A stretch of DNA of 64,000 bases from contig JAQPZY010001684.1 of NCBI GenBank assembly GCA_029931535.1, positions 4,756,001 through 4,820,000 on the forward strand. The letters are read 5' to 3'. Each line of letters starts with the position of its first letter. Position 1 is the first letter of the stretch. Position numbers and translations under genes: made by a program. Positions 35,699 to 47,938 of this stretch are shown piece after piece. The stretch is from Margaritifera margaritifera (taxonomy: Eukaryota > Mollusca > Bivalvia > Unionida > Margaritiferidae). A model generated the notes under the pieces. That model was not told the DNA's origin and made no database searches. It saw only the letters and a list, made by a program, of their open reading frames with translations.

Positions 35699-36363
35699 GT
35701 AAGGTAATTTTTATCGTAATGACTAAGGGTATTGATGCGATAACATTACAGTGACTTGATTAAGTTCTTTGTAAGTACGTAATGAAACAAATAAAGAAGG
35801 TATAAAAGGAGACGACTTCGATTTTTATGAAACAAATTTTTACGATACTACGAACAAAGTTCAAGTTCACTCGTATCATTCAAATAATAAATTCTGAACC
35901 TAAAGCGATTGAAATCAAAACCAGATTGAATCTCTTGAACCATAGTGCTATCTTTGTTTATAATTTTGTAATTCCAAAAGGCTATGAACCTCTAAACAAT
36001 TAACTTATTTTATTAAAGCAGAATGCTCAAAATCATCGTACCATGGCAATACATATAGAACTCGTACCCACAGACAAGAAAAAATAATTAGTAGTCAGAA
36101 GGTAATATGCTGGTTTTACATTTATTTGAATTTCTGAACATATACGAAGATATTTGGCAACGAATAGTGCAGTTACACACGTTCGTCTTTATCAATTTAA
36201 TGATGGCAGTTTAAAACTGGTGTGCATTTCACAAAGATTGTGCAACAGGTTTGCCTCCTTTCCAAGCAAACTGTGATTCGCTACAGGGAAAAACGCGATA
36301 CTCGTTGTTTTGACAGTGTATCGAAATATTGGGATGCAGGAAAAATAATGGTAAATATTTTAC

Positions 36364-36366
<3 letters not shown>

Positions 36367-36407
<41 letters not shown>
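36367..36407. repeat. (TG)n microsatellite
   Basis: About 20 TG units. Confidence 0.97.
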
Positions 36408-36411
<4 letters not shown>

Positions 36412-37845
36412 GTAAATGCTCTCTTTCTAACAGCAGATGTATTGGTGCAAAATGGTTCAAATTCAAACGCAGCAGCAAACATAACCACACATTTCCCCGT
36501 CATCCCCTTCCCATATTTAGTAGGTCTTTCTATCTGCTATTATCGAATATGATTTGGATTACTTTTTGCTGTTGTTGTTTTTTTGTTTTTTTTTTGGTTG
36601 CTGTTGTTGTTGTGTGTTTTCACTCTGTTATAGTAATACATTTGTTTTCAAGAAATGCACAAAACAGGGCCGTTAGTCCACGTTTAAATCATTCTTGTGC
36701 CTTATGTTGTGACCGGGAATGTTTAACCACCTGTATTCTTATTTGTGATATTTTGGCGAGTTTATGTGACCTTTATGCCAACATATGTTTGACGTTTTTA
36801 CAAACTCTTTGCAACTAAGATGCGAGCAGTACAACCAGTAGTGAACAAATTGTGTCTTTCTTATTCGGTTTATGCAGACCAGCAGGAGATTAAACAATAA
36901 TTGCTTCTTGCACCTTTCCATACATACATTTACACAAATTATAACTGTTAGCTTTAATTGTCAGATTTAAACTCTGATAGAAAATGGCAAGACATTTTTG
37001 TGCTACTTTTCTCCACAAACTTTTTTAAATATCGTTGCTGTGGTTAAACATAATATTCAGACATCCCTTTGACATTTTAAAGTTTGGAAGAATAAATCTG
37101 TTCAAAAAATCTGGTTTTCTGCATCATCTTACGGAAAATTACAACATTAAAACTATTAGGGTTATCCCCCCCCCCCCCCCAAAAAAAAAAATCGGTTGTC
37201 TTTGAAGGACCAAACAAGATTAAAATTATATCACGGGACAATGGCGGAAATTACTATCGCCAGGAGAAAGTTTATATCTTTCTTTAGTAACCTTGTAGGG
37301 GGAAGAGTGCAATTAACACGGAATACATTTATTTTTGCTTTTCCACAACTTGCAGAAACGAAATGTAAAATGGACAACACATATGAAACTATTCACCTTA
37401 TGACATGTAGTACCAACAGCAAAAAGGGCAGTAACAAGATACAAGGGTTTGCTATTTTCGTTCAACAAAAGGTTTGACATAAATCTCCAAACTCGATTCA
37501 GTAGCTTAATGCATTGCTGAGAGGCAAAAGCATTGGACGTAAGTAATATCAGAACACAACAAAGACTCTTTATGTAAGTTATTACAATAAGACGGTTTAT
37601 TATAACCTACTTAATTGGTTTAAGGGCTCCGTGAACAAACATTTCCCTCTGTTCGACTACGCTTCAGGAGGTATTTGACCTATTGACTTTGCTTGCCAGC
37701 CAGAATGGAAACCAAACAACCGTGGCCGCTCGGACGAGCAAGTTCGTATCGAGACAATTATAAAATATAACTGCCCCATATCGTGCGGTTTGTTGTCTGT
37801 TTGACTGCGTGGTGGATATTGTCAGTTGTAACTTGTTTTCGTAGG

Positions 37846-37846
<1 letters not shown>

Positions 37847-37903
<57 letters not shown>
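37847..37903. repeat. (TA)n microsatellite
   Basis: About 28 TA units. Confidence 0.97.
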
Positions 37904-37907
<4 letters not shown>

Positions 37908-38520
37908 TAATTGTTGTCACTTTTCAACCACAAAACTTTTTAGCACATCTACCATGCAACCGCTTGATATAGGCAAATTAAAGTTAGTAGAGTTTGTATG
38001 CATAAATACCCGATCTAATATAGAATTTGACGTCATTCACACATTTTTGGAACAATAAAATCCATTCTGTACACTTTTGAACGGAAACTTTTGTGTGAAA
38101 ATATTGATAGCACAATTACTTTTTTTTATAAATACTTTAAATTTCGTTGACCTGTTATTATGTATATATACATGACCTGGTTAGATTATTTTGATATTTA
38201 AATTAATGTTTAACAGTTTTTCTTTAAAACATATTTGGACATAGGACATTGCAGTGGAAGGAAATGTGTTGTGCAACTCAAACTTTGTTTCAAACTTAAG
38301 TCCAGATTAAAATTTTTGTGATTTTCATAGTTCAATCTAAGAATTACTGCCCATACATTTTTTAAAGTTTCAGTGTAAGTTTTAAAATTTACAATCATTA
38401 CTTTTAATGCTGTGCATAATTTCGAATAAACTCAACCGCAAATTCCGAATAAGTTTGTCATCTTGTTATCTACGTGAGTATGATCATTATTTCCTTCTGC
38501 ATTTTAATCTTCATTGTGAC

Positions 38521-38672
38521 ATTATTGCTATTGCTATTATTATTAATATTAATATTATTATTATTATTATTATTATTATCATCATCATCATCAAACATAT
38601 CATTATTGTTATTGTTATTATTATTATTATTATTATTATTACACATATTATTATTATTATTATTATTATTAC
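38521..38672. repeat. (ATT)n microsatellite with (ATC) interruptions
   Basis: Trinucleotide ATT runs interrupted by ATC at 38579-38593 and by two ACACAT interruptions. Confidence 0.95.
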
Positions 38673-39780
38673 ACATTTATGCACACTGTGATCTATCAAA
38701 AGAAATGGTCAACGATACAAAACGTTGCACTCGTCTTCCAGCAATATAGCCGCTTTGTGCCGCTCTGGAAGCAGCCCTTACGATAAGATGTATCAATATC
38801 AGATTTTAAAACATGGGGTCCTTTAAAAATGTTCGGCAACCGAAAGTTTGCATACAGATCAAATCGAAGCAGAGTTGAGTATTGGAAAAAAGCTGAATAA
38901 CCGCGAATTCATTGTCTTGCCATTCTTTGTCGAATAAATTAGATTGAACTAGTATGCGATTGGCAGGCCAAGCCATGCGCCACGCACCAAACTCCATGTC
39001 GCACTCCTCATAAAATCAATGCGCTTCTTTTTATCTAGCTACTTTTTAATTTTGGAAAACAGTTTAGGTTCTGGAAGATAGTAGCGAAGAAGTCATGACT
39101 TACAGTTTAACATTCAGAACCGCCTTTTCCTGCCCCCCCCCTCCGCTTGTCCTCCTCCCCACCCCCACCCCCAGTTATGTTGCGGTTAACATAAACTTTC
39201 ATAAATATAAAATAAATATACGGTCCAAAACTTCTGTCTATCTATACATCATGAACACCGGCAACGTAAAGATATATTTATAAGTGTAACAGAAAGAAAA
39301 AAAAAAAAGAGAAAAGTAACTAACTGTAAAATATGCACAAATGTGTTCCCAATTACAAAACAAAAATCGTGAAACTAAATTACATTTATGGCGAAAACAC
39401 AAATACGGACAAATGTCAATTGAAAAAAATTGGGTCCTGTATTATTATGCACTGGAGACATCTTTCGGTCAGGCCAAGGGAAATAACTTTTAACTAACTA
39501 CTGTATCTGCTAGGGAGCTTATTACTGGCCAATGCTGTGTGTACAGTATAAATTATAAGTATTCTCGGTGAATGATGCACACCAGCGGTCGGGGTTTACA
39601 TTAACAGATGCCCCTCAAGATATATCTGCTATTTTGATCTCGGAAAAAAGAACCAAATATCAAAGTTGATCCAAGCAGACAAAGTACTAAGAACACAACG
39701 CCCTTTCTGTTGAATGCAATTCCCTTCAAAGGTAGTTGGAAACTCTAAATAGCAAACTTGAATGGGCTATGGTAAAATTC

Positions 39781-39785
<5 letters not shown>

Positions 39786-39843
<58 letters not shown>

Positions 39844-39958
39844 TACATACATACATACATACATACATACATACATACATACATACATACATACATACAT
39901 ACATACATACATACATACATACATACATACATACACGCACGCATATATACATACATAC
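39786..39958. repeat. Compound (CA)n(CATA)n microsatellite
   Basis: About 57 bp of CA units followed by more than 20 CATA units, ending with degenerate CGCACGCATATATACATAC. Confidence 0.97.
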
Positions 39959-40385
39959 CGAAAAACACGCTGAAACAGAAATTATCATTTTGGTTTTATT
40001 GCGAGCACTTGTCATGCCAAGCTACATATTTATCAAGTTGTTGTTTTATTTCATCGTGCACAAATTCAAGTTAGAAGATCAGTTCAGGGTCTGACACTAT
40101 CAGATTTGTGCCTGCTTCATGCAAAAGTAAATGTCAAGGATATGGTGTCAATGATTAGATAATTGCTTCCAACCTAAGGAGACATCTGAAAATCTTTTTA
40201 TGTGCTTCATCTTTTTAATGTAAATATTATTTGCTTTGTCTTGTTTACCTACTCTTTGTCTTTCTAAATTTTCTTTGCATTTTATGTGATAGTAATTGAT
40301 TTTGCTAATGGATGTCCAATGTCGAAACTTCTTTGAAACTAAAAACAGTCTAAGGATATCGTATGTGCAGAAGAAATAGGAACCG

Positions 40386-40418
<33 letters not shown>

Positions 40419-40477
40419 GCTGTGCAAATGTATGATCTGCGAAGCGTATCATACCTAAGCTTGCACAGCGCTTTTTT
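40386..40477. other. A-run followed by strong interrupted hairpin closed by T-run
   Basis: CGCTGTGCAA (40418-40427) is the exact reverse complement of TTGCACAGCG (40461-40470). GTATGAT (40430-40436) pairs exactly with ATCATAC (40448-40454), leaving an 11-base loop and a 6-base bulge. The A-run before and the T-run after extend the stem. It could be a precursor-miRNA-like hairpin, a polymerase III transcript with T-run terminator, or a foldback element. None of these is proven. Confidence 0.6.
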
Positions 40478-40743
40478 GGTCCATACTTCAGTGAACGTAA
40501 CAAAATATACTGGTCAATCCTTATAATTAAATTTTACATCTAACAAAGACAAAATAAGGAAACATCTGTAAAAAAAAGTGTGTTAAATAGACCATTCTAA
40601 TCGTGCCTAACGGTGTACTAATTCATGCAAGATAGTAACCATTATCCGTAATTTGCCTACAGCCAATCAGAATACAGCAACCAGTTGCCTGACGATATAG
40701 CATAAACTTACCCTCGGTCATTAAATCATTATAAGAGCAGCCT

Positions 40744-40858
40744 CCATTTGACCATATAGTCCAGCTACCCAAATTGAACTCCATTTGGACATATAGTCCA
40801 GGTACCCAAATTGAACTCCATTTGACCATATAATCCAGGTACCCAAATTGAACTCCAT
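40744..40858. repeat. Three-copy 37-bp minisatellite
   Basis: CCATTTGACCATATAGTCCAG followed by CTACCCAAATTGAACT recurs at 40744, 40781 and 40818 with one to three differences per copy. Confidence 0.93.
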
Positions 40859-41086
40859 GGTTGAGAAATCCGCATATGATTAAACTGCAACATTAATTTC
40901 GATTTGTTTAATAACTTTCACCCTTCTTTCCAAATGTCGAAATTTAGGAGTAGCGCCTACTTAACCTAACTAATGTTGAAGCACCTTCCGCTAATAAAGA
41001 AATAAGGTTGTATACCTTCGCTTTTACTGTATAGTCTATAGGTTTACTGGAACTGACCAATATGTCTATTTTACAGGATAATTTGT

Positions 41087-41090
<4 letters not shown>

Positions 41091-41170
<80 letters not shown>
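41091..41170. repeat. (GA)n microsatellite
   Basis: 80 bp of GA units, mirrored by (CT)n at 47863-47934 on the other side of the large inverted repeat. Confidence 0.97.
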
Positions 41171-41173
<3 letters not shown>

Positions 41174-42530
41174 TCGCTATTGTTTATGGGCCTCATCAAT
41201 CCAAAAATTGATTAAAATACTCAAAATTTAATAAATTCGGGTTGATAAAAGCTGATAGTAAATCCGCGAAGAATCTTTTCTTACACAAAAAACCAAACAG
41301 ATGCTGTTTCCACAAACATATCAACTACAAGTCTCCTCTACAAATGCCAGTAGTATGGGGTCAAAAATGGCACTATTGGGTCAATGGGAATTAACATTAC
41401 GGCGGCTATACTGAAAGCAAGGTTCCCTGGGGTTAATGGGAATTCCATTTTGAAATTTCCATAGGACTAACACGTGTTGGACACTCTGGGGGTCAAGATG
41501 GGAAATTCTATGTTAAAAATTGTCCATATGTTTAACATTCTGGGGCATTCTGAGGACAAGATGGTAAATGCTGTGTTAAAAAAATATCCACATGTTTAAC
41601 ATGATGGATCTATGTGGCCACAACTGAACACGTAATGTTAAAAATGTCGATAGTTTTAACATGTGTGGGTCTCCCTAGGGACAAGATGGGAACTGTAATG
41701 TAATGTTAAAACTACACTTATCTACTGACAACTAAAGGTAGAATGTAAAAGAGGGGGTATAAAAAATATCATTTAAATCCCTTGTAAACAAAACTAACTT
41801 CCCTATCCCCCTATAGCTTCCCTACCGTCCCCTTTTAAAGAAAAATATCATCGCTACCACTCTTATAATCCATACGACTCTACCAGTTTTGTGCAAGGAG
41901 AGAAAAAAGGATATAAATATATACATTACTACTTATATGGAATATAACACATGGAGTGAAAAGGAGATAACAGAGTGGTAAGAAGAATAAACATATATTC
42001 AAGGACATAATATATAATCCAAACACAAACATATTCATTGTTGTAAATGCTTATGAAGCCATGTGGGCTTTAGAATTTGTAATACTGTATTCATTTTTAC
42101 CGTCACATCTTTAATTATCTCACTAAATGGCTACCCATTGTCGATCGATAAACATATTGGCAGAAAGTTTTGTTGCAATACCAATACTTTATGAGGCTGA
42201 TTTGGTTCTTCCGTTTGTTCCAAATTTACTGTTTCGGTTCTTGCCATACTAGATTTAGTACACTGACTGACCTTTGCTTACCCAATGTGAAATGTTATCT
42301 AGGAGCTGTTGAAACGAGAGTTAAACTTGCCACATTGTCAGACTAAGTCAGAATTTGACGTAAAGTTAAGGATTTCCTGTAAGATGTTTGAGTTTGAAAA
42401 CGGCAAACCCTGGAGTACAGTAAAGTATGCATATTATATGGATTGTTTGTACTTGTTAAAAAATTTTTTTAACCTGTTATCTCTCTCACGGTGGGTGGCG
42501 GAGGCAACTATCATTACCACTACAGCAACT

Positions 42531-42640
42531 TGGACGTGGTAAAGGTTTAAGGCAGTTGCAGCTTTAGTTGTCAAGTCCATAATTTTAACCAAAACCCAAC
42601 GGCCCTTTTCAGAGTTCGCATAGACTTTTTGGAAAAGAAA
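42531..42640 (+). pseudogene. Decayed histone-gene-like remnant: H4-like start and histone 3' stem-loop
   Basis: TGGACGTGGTAAAGG (42531-42545) matches the Gly-Arg-Gly-Lys-Gly codons that open histone H4 and H2A. About 55 bases later AAAACCCAAC precedes GGCCCTTTTCAGAGTT (42601-42616), a 16-base sequence with the loop and left stem of the histone mRNA 3' hairpin but mismatches in the right stem. A purine-rich GGAAAAGAAATAC follows at 42631, in the place of the U7-binding downstream element. The stem-loop reading is well supported because intact relatives occur at 57299 and 57688. The H4 reading rests on 15 bases and is tentative. Confidence 0.45.
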
Positions 42641-42768
42641 TACTACTCAAATGATTGCCAAATTAAACAAACCAAAAAAAAAAAAAAAACAGATCCCTCC
42701 AGAAGCTGTGTTAGATGTATATATTCGAATGACTTTATGTAAATAGCCAACGACAGGATGGAAAGAAT

Positions 42769-42803
<35 letters not shown>

Positions 42804-43190
42804 TAAGACAGGCATTGGCTTACTTTTACAATTCAAACACAAACATATCCGACATTGTCATCATGCTGTACATAGCAGAGTGGGTTTATAATTTGTAATA
42901 CTGTTGTTCGTGTTTGCAGTTCTGTAATGCCGATTTTGTTCTTCAGATTTGTTACAACTTTACGTTTTGCTACCCTAGATTTAGTACACTGACTGACCCA
43001 ATGTCGGTTCGCTTCGATACAAATGTTGCTTTGGATAGAACTTTATGTGCCAAAGAAAAGATTGACATAGAGAGAGAAAATACAATTTTCTGTTCGAGTT
43101 TAAAAACGGCAAAACTTAAGTACATTGAAAATGTACATCTTACATGGAGTGATTGTATTTGTTAACAAATGAATGTTTAATCCTGTTAGC

Positions 43191-43200
43191 TCTCTCTCTT

Positions 43201-43277
<77 letters not shown>
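43191..43277. repeat. (CT)n microsatellite in the left arm
   Basis: About 85 bp of CT units with two TTT interruptions; a (GA)n run of about 25 bp follows at 43354-43378. Confidence 0.95.
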
Positions 43278-43280
<3 letters not shown>

Positions 43281-43509
43281 ATGGCAATAGTTGTGACTTT
43301 TTCCCCTTTAAATTAAACTTTGGATATAATTTCTTGACCCAAACGATAGATTAAGAGAGAGAGAGAGAGAGAGAGAGAACATTTTCTGTTCGAATTTGAA
43401 AATGGAAAAACTAAGGTACATTGATGATGTGCATCGTACATAAGTGTCTGTGCTTGTTAAGAAAGTAATTATTTGTGTGCGTATTTGACTATGTTATCAA
43501 TACCCAAAA

Positions 43510-43511
43510 AA

Positions 43512-43547
<36 letters not shown>

Positions 43548-44500
43548 TGTTGTTGTTGTTGTTGTGATAGTAGTGATTTAGATTTCTCGTAGTCATCAGA
43601 AATTTCGTATATGTAGCGTGTTTTCTTTAGCCATAGAATCAGACCTGGCTGGAATTGGTGCTGCAGTAAGGTTCTCAATATTCTAAGAAGCACTGATGAC
43701 AGCAGCATCAGAAGGGGTTATAGGAGAAATATATATACCATTTTTCAAACTAACAAATATTAATATTTTTGTATTTTTAAAAAAAATTGTTTTTGCACCA
43801 CTCTAAAATTGAAAATGAAAATTAAAAAAGCTAATTTCTTAAAATGAAAATGAAAAAATTAAACATTGAAAATGAAAATTGAAAATGAAAATTAAAAACT
43901 GAATATTGGAAAACCAATGTCAAAAATGAAAATTAAAAATTTAAAAAAAAAAGGAAAATGAAAGTTGAAAAACTAAAATTGAAAATGAAATTTAAAAAAA
44001 TGAAATATGAGAAACCAAATTTGAAAATGAAAATTGAAAATAATAAATTGAAAATGAAAATTTGAAAACCAAGATTGGAAAAGAAAATTGAAACTAAAAC
44101 TTAAAAGAAAGAAAATTGAAAATGAAAAATGAACAATGGAAAAAAATATTTTAAAAAACCATTTGAAATATAAAATTGAAAAACTAAAGTTGAAAATGAG
44201 AATTAATAATGAGAATTGAAAAACTAAATTTAAAATTTCAAACTAAAATTTAAATGAAAATTTAAAATTAAATCAAAAATGAAGTTTAAAATGAAATTAA
44301 CAAATAGAAAAATTAAAATTAGAATCCAAAATTAAAATAAAAATTAAAATGAAAAATACAAAGTTATAGTTAAAAAAGATTTTTCTAATATTAGAATCCA
44401 AATTGAGGTTCAAAACTGGAACCCAAATTTGAAAATCGAAGATTGAAATTATAAATTAAGATATGAATAATTGAAAATTAAAAATAAAACGGTATAGTGC
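43510..44500. repeat. Centre of the inverted repeat: (AAT)n(TTG)n and an A-rich GAAAATGAAAATT satellite
   Basis: (AAT)n at 43514-43547 and (TTG)n to 43565 are followed by about 650 bp built from variants of GAAAATGAAAATTAAAAA (43800-44490). The tract is almost pure A/T/G on this strand. Confidence 0.85.
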
Positions 44501-44519
44501 ATGATTTTATCCCCCTTCC

Positions 44520-44935
44520 TCTTCATCCAACCCTTGGATAGTAGGTGTGAATTATTGGTCACACCAAAGGAATGTTGGATAGTAAGTGTAGGATGTTGTA
44601 TAGTGAGTCTGGGGAGATGGATAGTAAATAACTAAATGTTGGCTACTCAAATGTAGATGGCATAGCGTGGGTGTTCAGTATTGGACACTCACAAAGGCGT
44701 GTTGGATAGTAGGTGTGGGGTGTTGAATAGTAGATCACTGGGTATTGGACACTCAAAAAGGCGTGTTGGATAGTAGGTGTAGTGTTCTGGATAGAAGATC
44801 ATTGGGTATTGGTCGTTCTAACGGGGTGCTGATGGTATAGTGTGGGTGTTGGATACTAAATAATTGGGTGTTGACCACTCAAAGCAGCATGTTGGATAGT
44901 AGGAGTGAGGTATTAGATACTTTATCGGACAGGCA
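44520..44935. repeat. GGATAGTAGGTGTG minisatellite
   Basis: Variants of TGTTGGATAGTAGGTGTG, often followed by 'ATTGGACACTCAAA', recur about every 35-60 bp. The reverse-complement family (ACTATCCAACAC) occurs at 55020-55205. Confidence 0.85.
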
Positions 44936-47690
44936 CACACATTCCATGTACGATCCACAGCTTCAACGTACCCTAGTTTTGCCATTTTCAAACTGGAACA
45001 GAAAATTTTACTTTTTTTCTCTCTCTCTGTAAAATGTATGGTTTGGCACAAAAGATTATATTCAAAGTTTAATGTAAAAGAAAACAAAATCATAACTTTT
45101 TCTATACAAGAGAGAGAGAGAGAGAGAGAGGTAACAGGTTAAAAACATTTTTTTAGCAAGTACAAATACTCCATGTAAGATCAACACCTTCAATATACTG
45201 AAGTTTTGCCGTCTTCAAACTCGAATATAAACGTTTTTGTCTCTTTCTCTCATTATTTGGATTGGCACAACAAATTATATCCAAAATGTAATGCAAAGGT
45301 AAAACGTCACGCCTAGTGTTATACAAAAGATAGAGCTATCAGGTTACAAAAAATTTCTTAACATATACAAACACTCCATGTAAGATGCACAACTTTATTT
45401 TTTGTGATACGCTTGTGTTTGCATTACAAAAGTAAGTCAATGCCTGCCCTTAAGTGTGTGTGTGTGTTCTTTTCTCAATCCTGTCGTCAGAGATTTACAT
45501 AAAGTGATTAGAAAATACACTTCTTTCAAAACTCCTGAATGGTCTGGGTTTTTTGTTTAATTTGGTAATCATTTGAGTAGTATCTCTATTCTAAGAAATC
45601 TAGGCGAACTGAAACGAGCCTTTGGGTTTTGATTAAAAGTAAAGACTTGACAACTACAGCTGCAACTGTTTTAAACCTCTACCACGTCCAAGTTGTTGTA
45701 GTGGTAATGATAGTTGCAGCTGCCGCCCACCGTGAGAGAGCTAACATGTTACAAATTATTTTCTTAACAAGTACAAACAATCCATAAAACAGGCATACTA
45801 TTACTGTACTCTAGTTTTTGCCGTTTTCAAACTCGAACATTTTACAGAAAACTCTTAGCTTCACGTCAAATTCTGACTTAGTTTGACAATGTGACAAATT
45901 TAACTCTCGTCAACAGCTCCTAGGTAACATTTCACATTGGGTAAGCAAAGGTTAGTCAGTGTACGAAATATAGGGTGGGAAAAGCCAAAACCGTCAATTT
46001 ATAAGAAACTGAAGAACCAAATCTGCCTCATAAAGCATTGGCATTGCAACACAACTTTCTACCAATATGTTTATCAATCAACAAGGGGTAGCCATTTAGT
46101 GAGAGAAGTATATCTAGGAAGGTAAAAATGAATACAGTATTACAAATTCTAAACCCCACTTGGCTTCATACAGGATTTAATACAATGGATACGTTTATGC
46201 TTGGATTGCAAAAGTTAACCAATGCTTGTCCTTAAGTGTGTGTTTGTTCTTCATTCCGTCATGTTCTCTCCTCTTGACTCCATGCGTAATAGTGTTTAAG
46301 TATGTTTGCGTGTATAGTGTATTTATTACTATACCTTTGTCTCTCCTTACACTTCACTGGTAGAGTTATCAGGATTAAAAAGTGGTGGGAATGGTATTTT
46401 TGTTTAAAAAGGGACGGTAGGGAAGTCATAGGGGGATAGGGATTTTACTTTATTTATAAGGGGATAATAGAGAAGTTATAGGAATATAATGAAGTTAGTT
46501 TTGTTTATAAGGGATTTAAATTCTATTTTTATACCCCTTCTTATCCATCCTAGATTTTGTCGTCAGTAGATGAGTGAGTGTTGGTCACACAAAAACTACG
46601 TGATGGATAGAAGGTGTTGTTTCAACCTTATATTTCCCGTTAGGCGCCATATGTACGATACATAACTTCGATGTCACAATTTTATGAGAAACCTTAGCTT
46701 GACGTCAGATCTGCCTCATAAAACATTGACATTGCAACAAAACATTCTGCCAATATATTTATCAATCGACAATGGGTAGCCTTGTTTAATAAGAGAACTA
46801 AATCTAGGACGCCAAAAGACGAATACAGTATTTCAAATTTTAAACCCAGTTGGCTCCATCCAGGATTTTAAACAATGCATATGTTTGTGCTTGGATTGAA
46901 AAAGTAAGCCAATGTCTGTCACTAAGTGTGTGTTTGTTCTTCTTTCCATCCTGTTCTCTCCTTTTGACTCCGTGTGTGAAAGTGTATAAGTATGTTTGTG
47001 TGTGTATTTCTCCCCTTTTCTTCTTTTTCCACTTCACTGGTAGAATTATAGGGATTGTTAGGGTGGTAGGGATGGTATTTTTGTTTAAAAAGGGGATGGT
47101 AGGGAAGTTGTAGTGGGATAGGATTTTACTTTGTTTATAAGGGGATACGAGGGAAAATATAGGGGGACAGGGAAGCTAGTTTTGTTTATAAGAGATTTAA
47201 ATTCTATTTTTATTACCCTTCGTTTACATCCTACCCTGTGATATTAGTGGAGGATTGGTTGTCGGTCATTCAAAAACGGATCAATGAATACTAAGGTTAG
47301 TTTTCACATTACATTTCCAATCTTGTCCCTAGAGATACCCACACGTGTTCAATCTATTTACTTTTTAACGTTACGTTTTCCCTTGTGGGAATATACCCAT
47401 CATGTTAAACCTATGGACATTTCTTTTAACATATAATTTCCCATCTTGTCCCCAGGCTGCCCTATAATTTTAACCTATGGACAATTTTTAACATGAGATT
47501 TCCCATTTGTCCCCATATCGACCAATAATGCTAATCCTATGGAAAAAATTTTAACATTACGTTTTCCCTTGTGGCCACCCATCATGTTAAACCTGTAGAC
47601 ATTTTTAGCATAGGATTTCCCAGACTGCTCCATAATGTTAAACCCATAAACCGTTATTAACATATGATTTCAAATCTAGGCCCAAATTTC
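44935..47690 (-). repeat. Right arm of the large inverted repeat, with an internal ~690-bp tandem duplication
   Basis: In reverse complement this arm repeats the left arm's landmarks: CCATGTA-GAT and 'TTTGCC(A/G)TTTTCAAACT' (44940-45000, 45160-45215, 45760-45840), 'GAGCTAACATGTTA', 'CAACAGCTCCTAGGTAACA' (45910), 'GGGTAGCCATTTAGTGAGAG' (46087), and the ~65-bp 'CCCATCTTGTCC' units (47310-47690). The segment from 46160 is repeated from about 46855 (for example TGCTTGGATTG and 'TGTGTGTTTGTTCTTC'). It is non-coding. Confidence 0.85.
45580..45730 (-). pseudogene. Decayed histone-type 3' end in the right arm
   Basis: On the minus strand AACCCAAA precedes GGCTCGTTTCAGTTCGCC (45620-45603), which resembles the histone 3' stem-loop with its usual CCAAA leader but with stem mismatches. 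A purine-rich tract TAGAATAGAGATACTACTC follows (about 45595-45575). TGGACGTGGTAGAGG lies upstream (about 45690-45676), as in the left arm. It is the inverted counterpart of 42531-42640. Confidence 0.45.
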
Positions 47691-47851
47691 ATTAAAAACA
47701 TGGACATACGACTATAGGCATAGATCCAAAACTTGTCTAATCGGTAGGTGAAATCAACTATTCATCTTGGTCTTACTAGATGCAACAGAGCTAATATATC
47801 ATAATGTAACTTGGAAGAATATCTGGAATGTCAGGACCCGCAACTGACTCT

Positions 47852-47853
47852 CC

Positions 47854-47935
<82 letters not shown>
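47852..47935. repeat. C-run and (CT)n microsatellite
   Basis: A run of about 12 C leads into about 72 bp of CT units. Confidence 0.97.

Positions 47936-47938
<3 letters not shown>

Larger units (their letters stand above)
35699..40384. other. Presumed intron or intergenic DNA with several microsatellites
   Basis: No further dehydrogenase exon or other gene is recognised. Notable tracts are (TG)n 36367-36407, a C-run and A-run near 37167-37191, (TA)n 37847-37903, (ATT)n mixed with ATC 38521-38672, and (CA)n(CATA)n 39786-39958. The long open frames here are products of the repeats. Confidence 0.6.
41350..43480 (+). repeat. Left arm of a large imperfect inverted repeat (satellite-like)
   Basis: The arm starts with about five copies of a ~65-bp unit (GTTTAACAT..., 'GACAAGATGGGAA', 'TGTTAAAA'; 41380-41715). 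It continues with CTACTGACA and 'AAATCCCTTGTAAACAAAAC', then a unit containing 'GGCTACCCATTGTCGATC', 'GTACACTGACTGACC', 'CTAGGAGCTGTTGAAACGAG' (42000-42490). That unit recurs in part at 42820-43200 and 43375-43465, each ending near 'CATGGAGTG...TTGTACTTGTTAA' and CT-rich DNA. All landmarks recur in reverse order and orientation between 44930 and 47690. No protein is encoded. The arm also contains a decayed histone-type 3' end at 42601. Confidence 0.85.

Noticed and set aside
38521..38672. Regularly spaced repeats as a possible CRISPR array
   Set aside because: The repeats are trinucleotide microsatellites without unique spacers, and the DNA is eukaryotic.
38407..38749. Frames with poly-Asn, poly-Ile or poly-Leu
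   Set aside because: Products of the (ATT)n tract in three frames; no non-repeat domain.
39726..40094. Overlapping 60-112 codon frames of HTHT, YVCM and CVCV repeats
   Set aside because: All are products of the (CA)n(CATA)n microsatellite.
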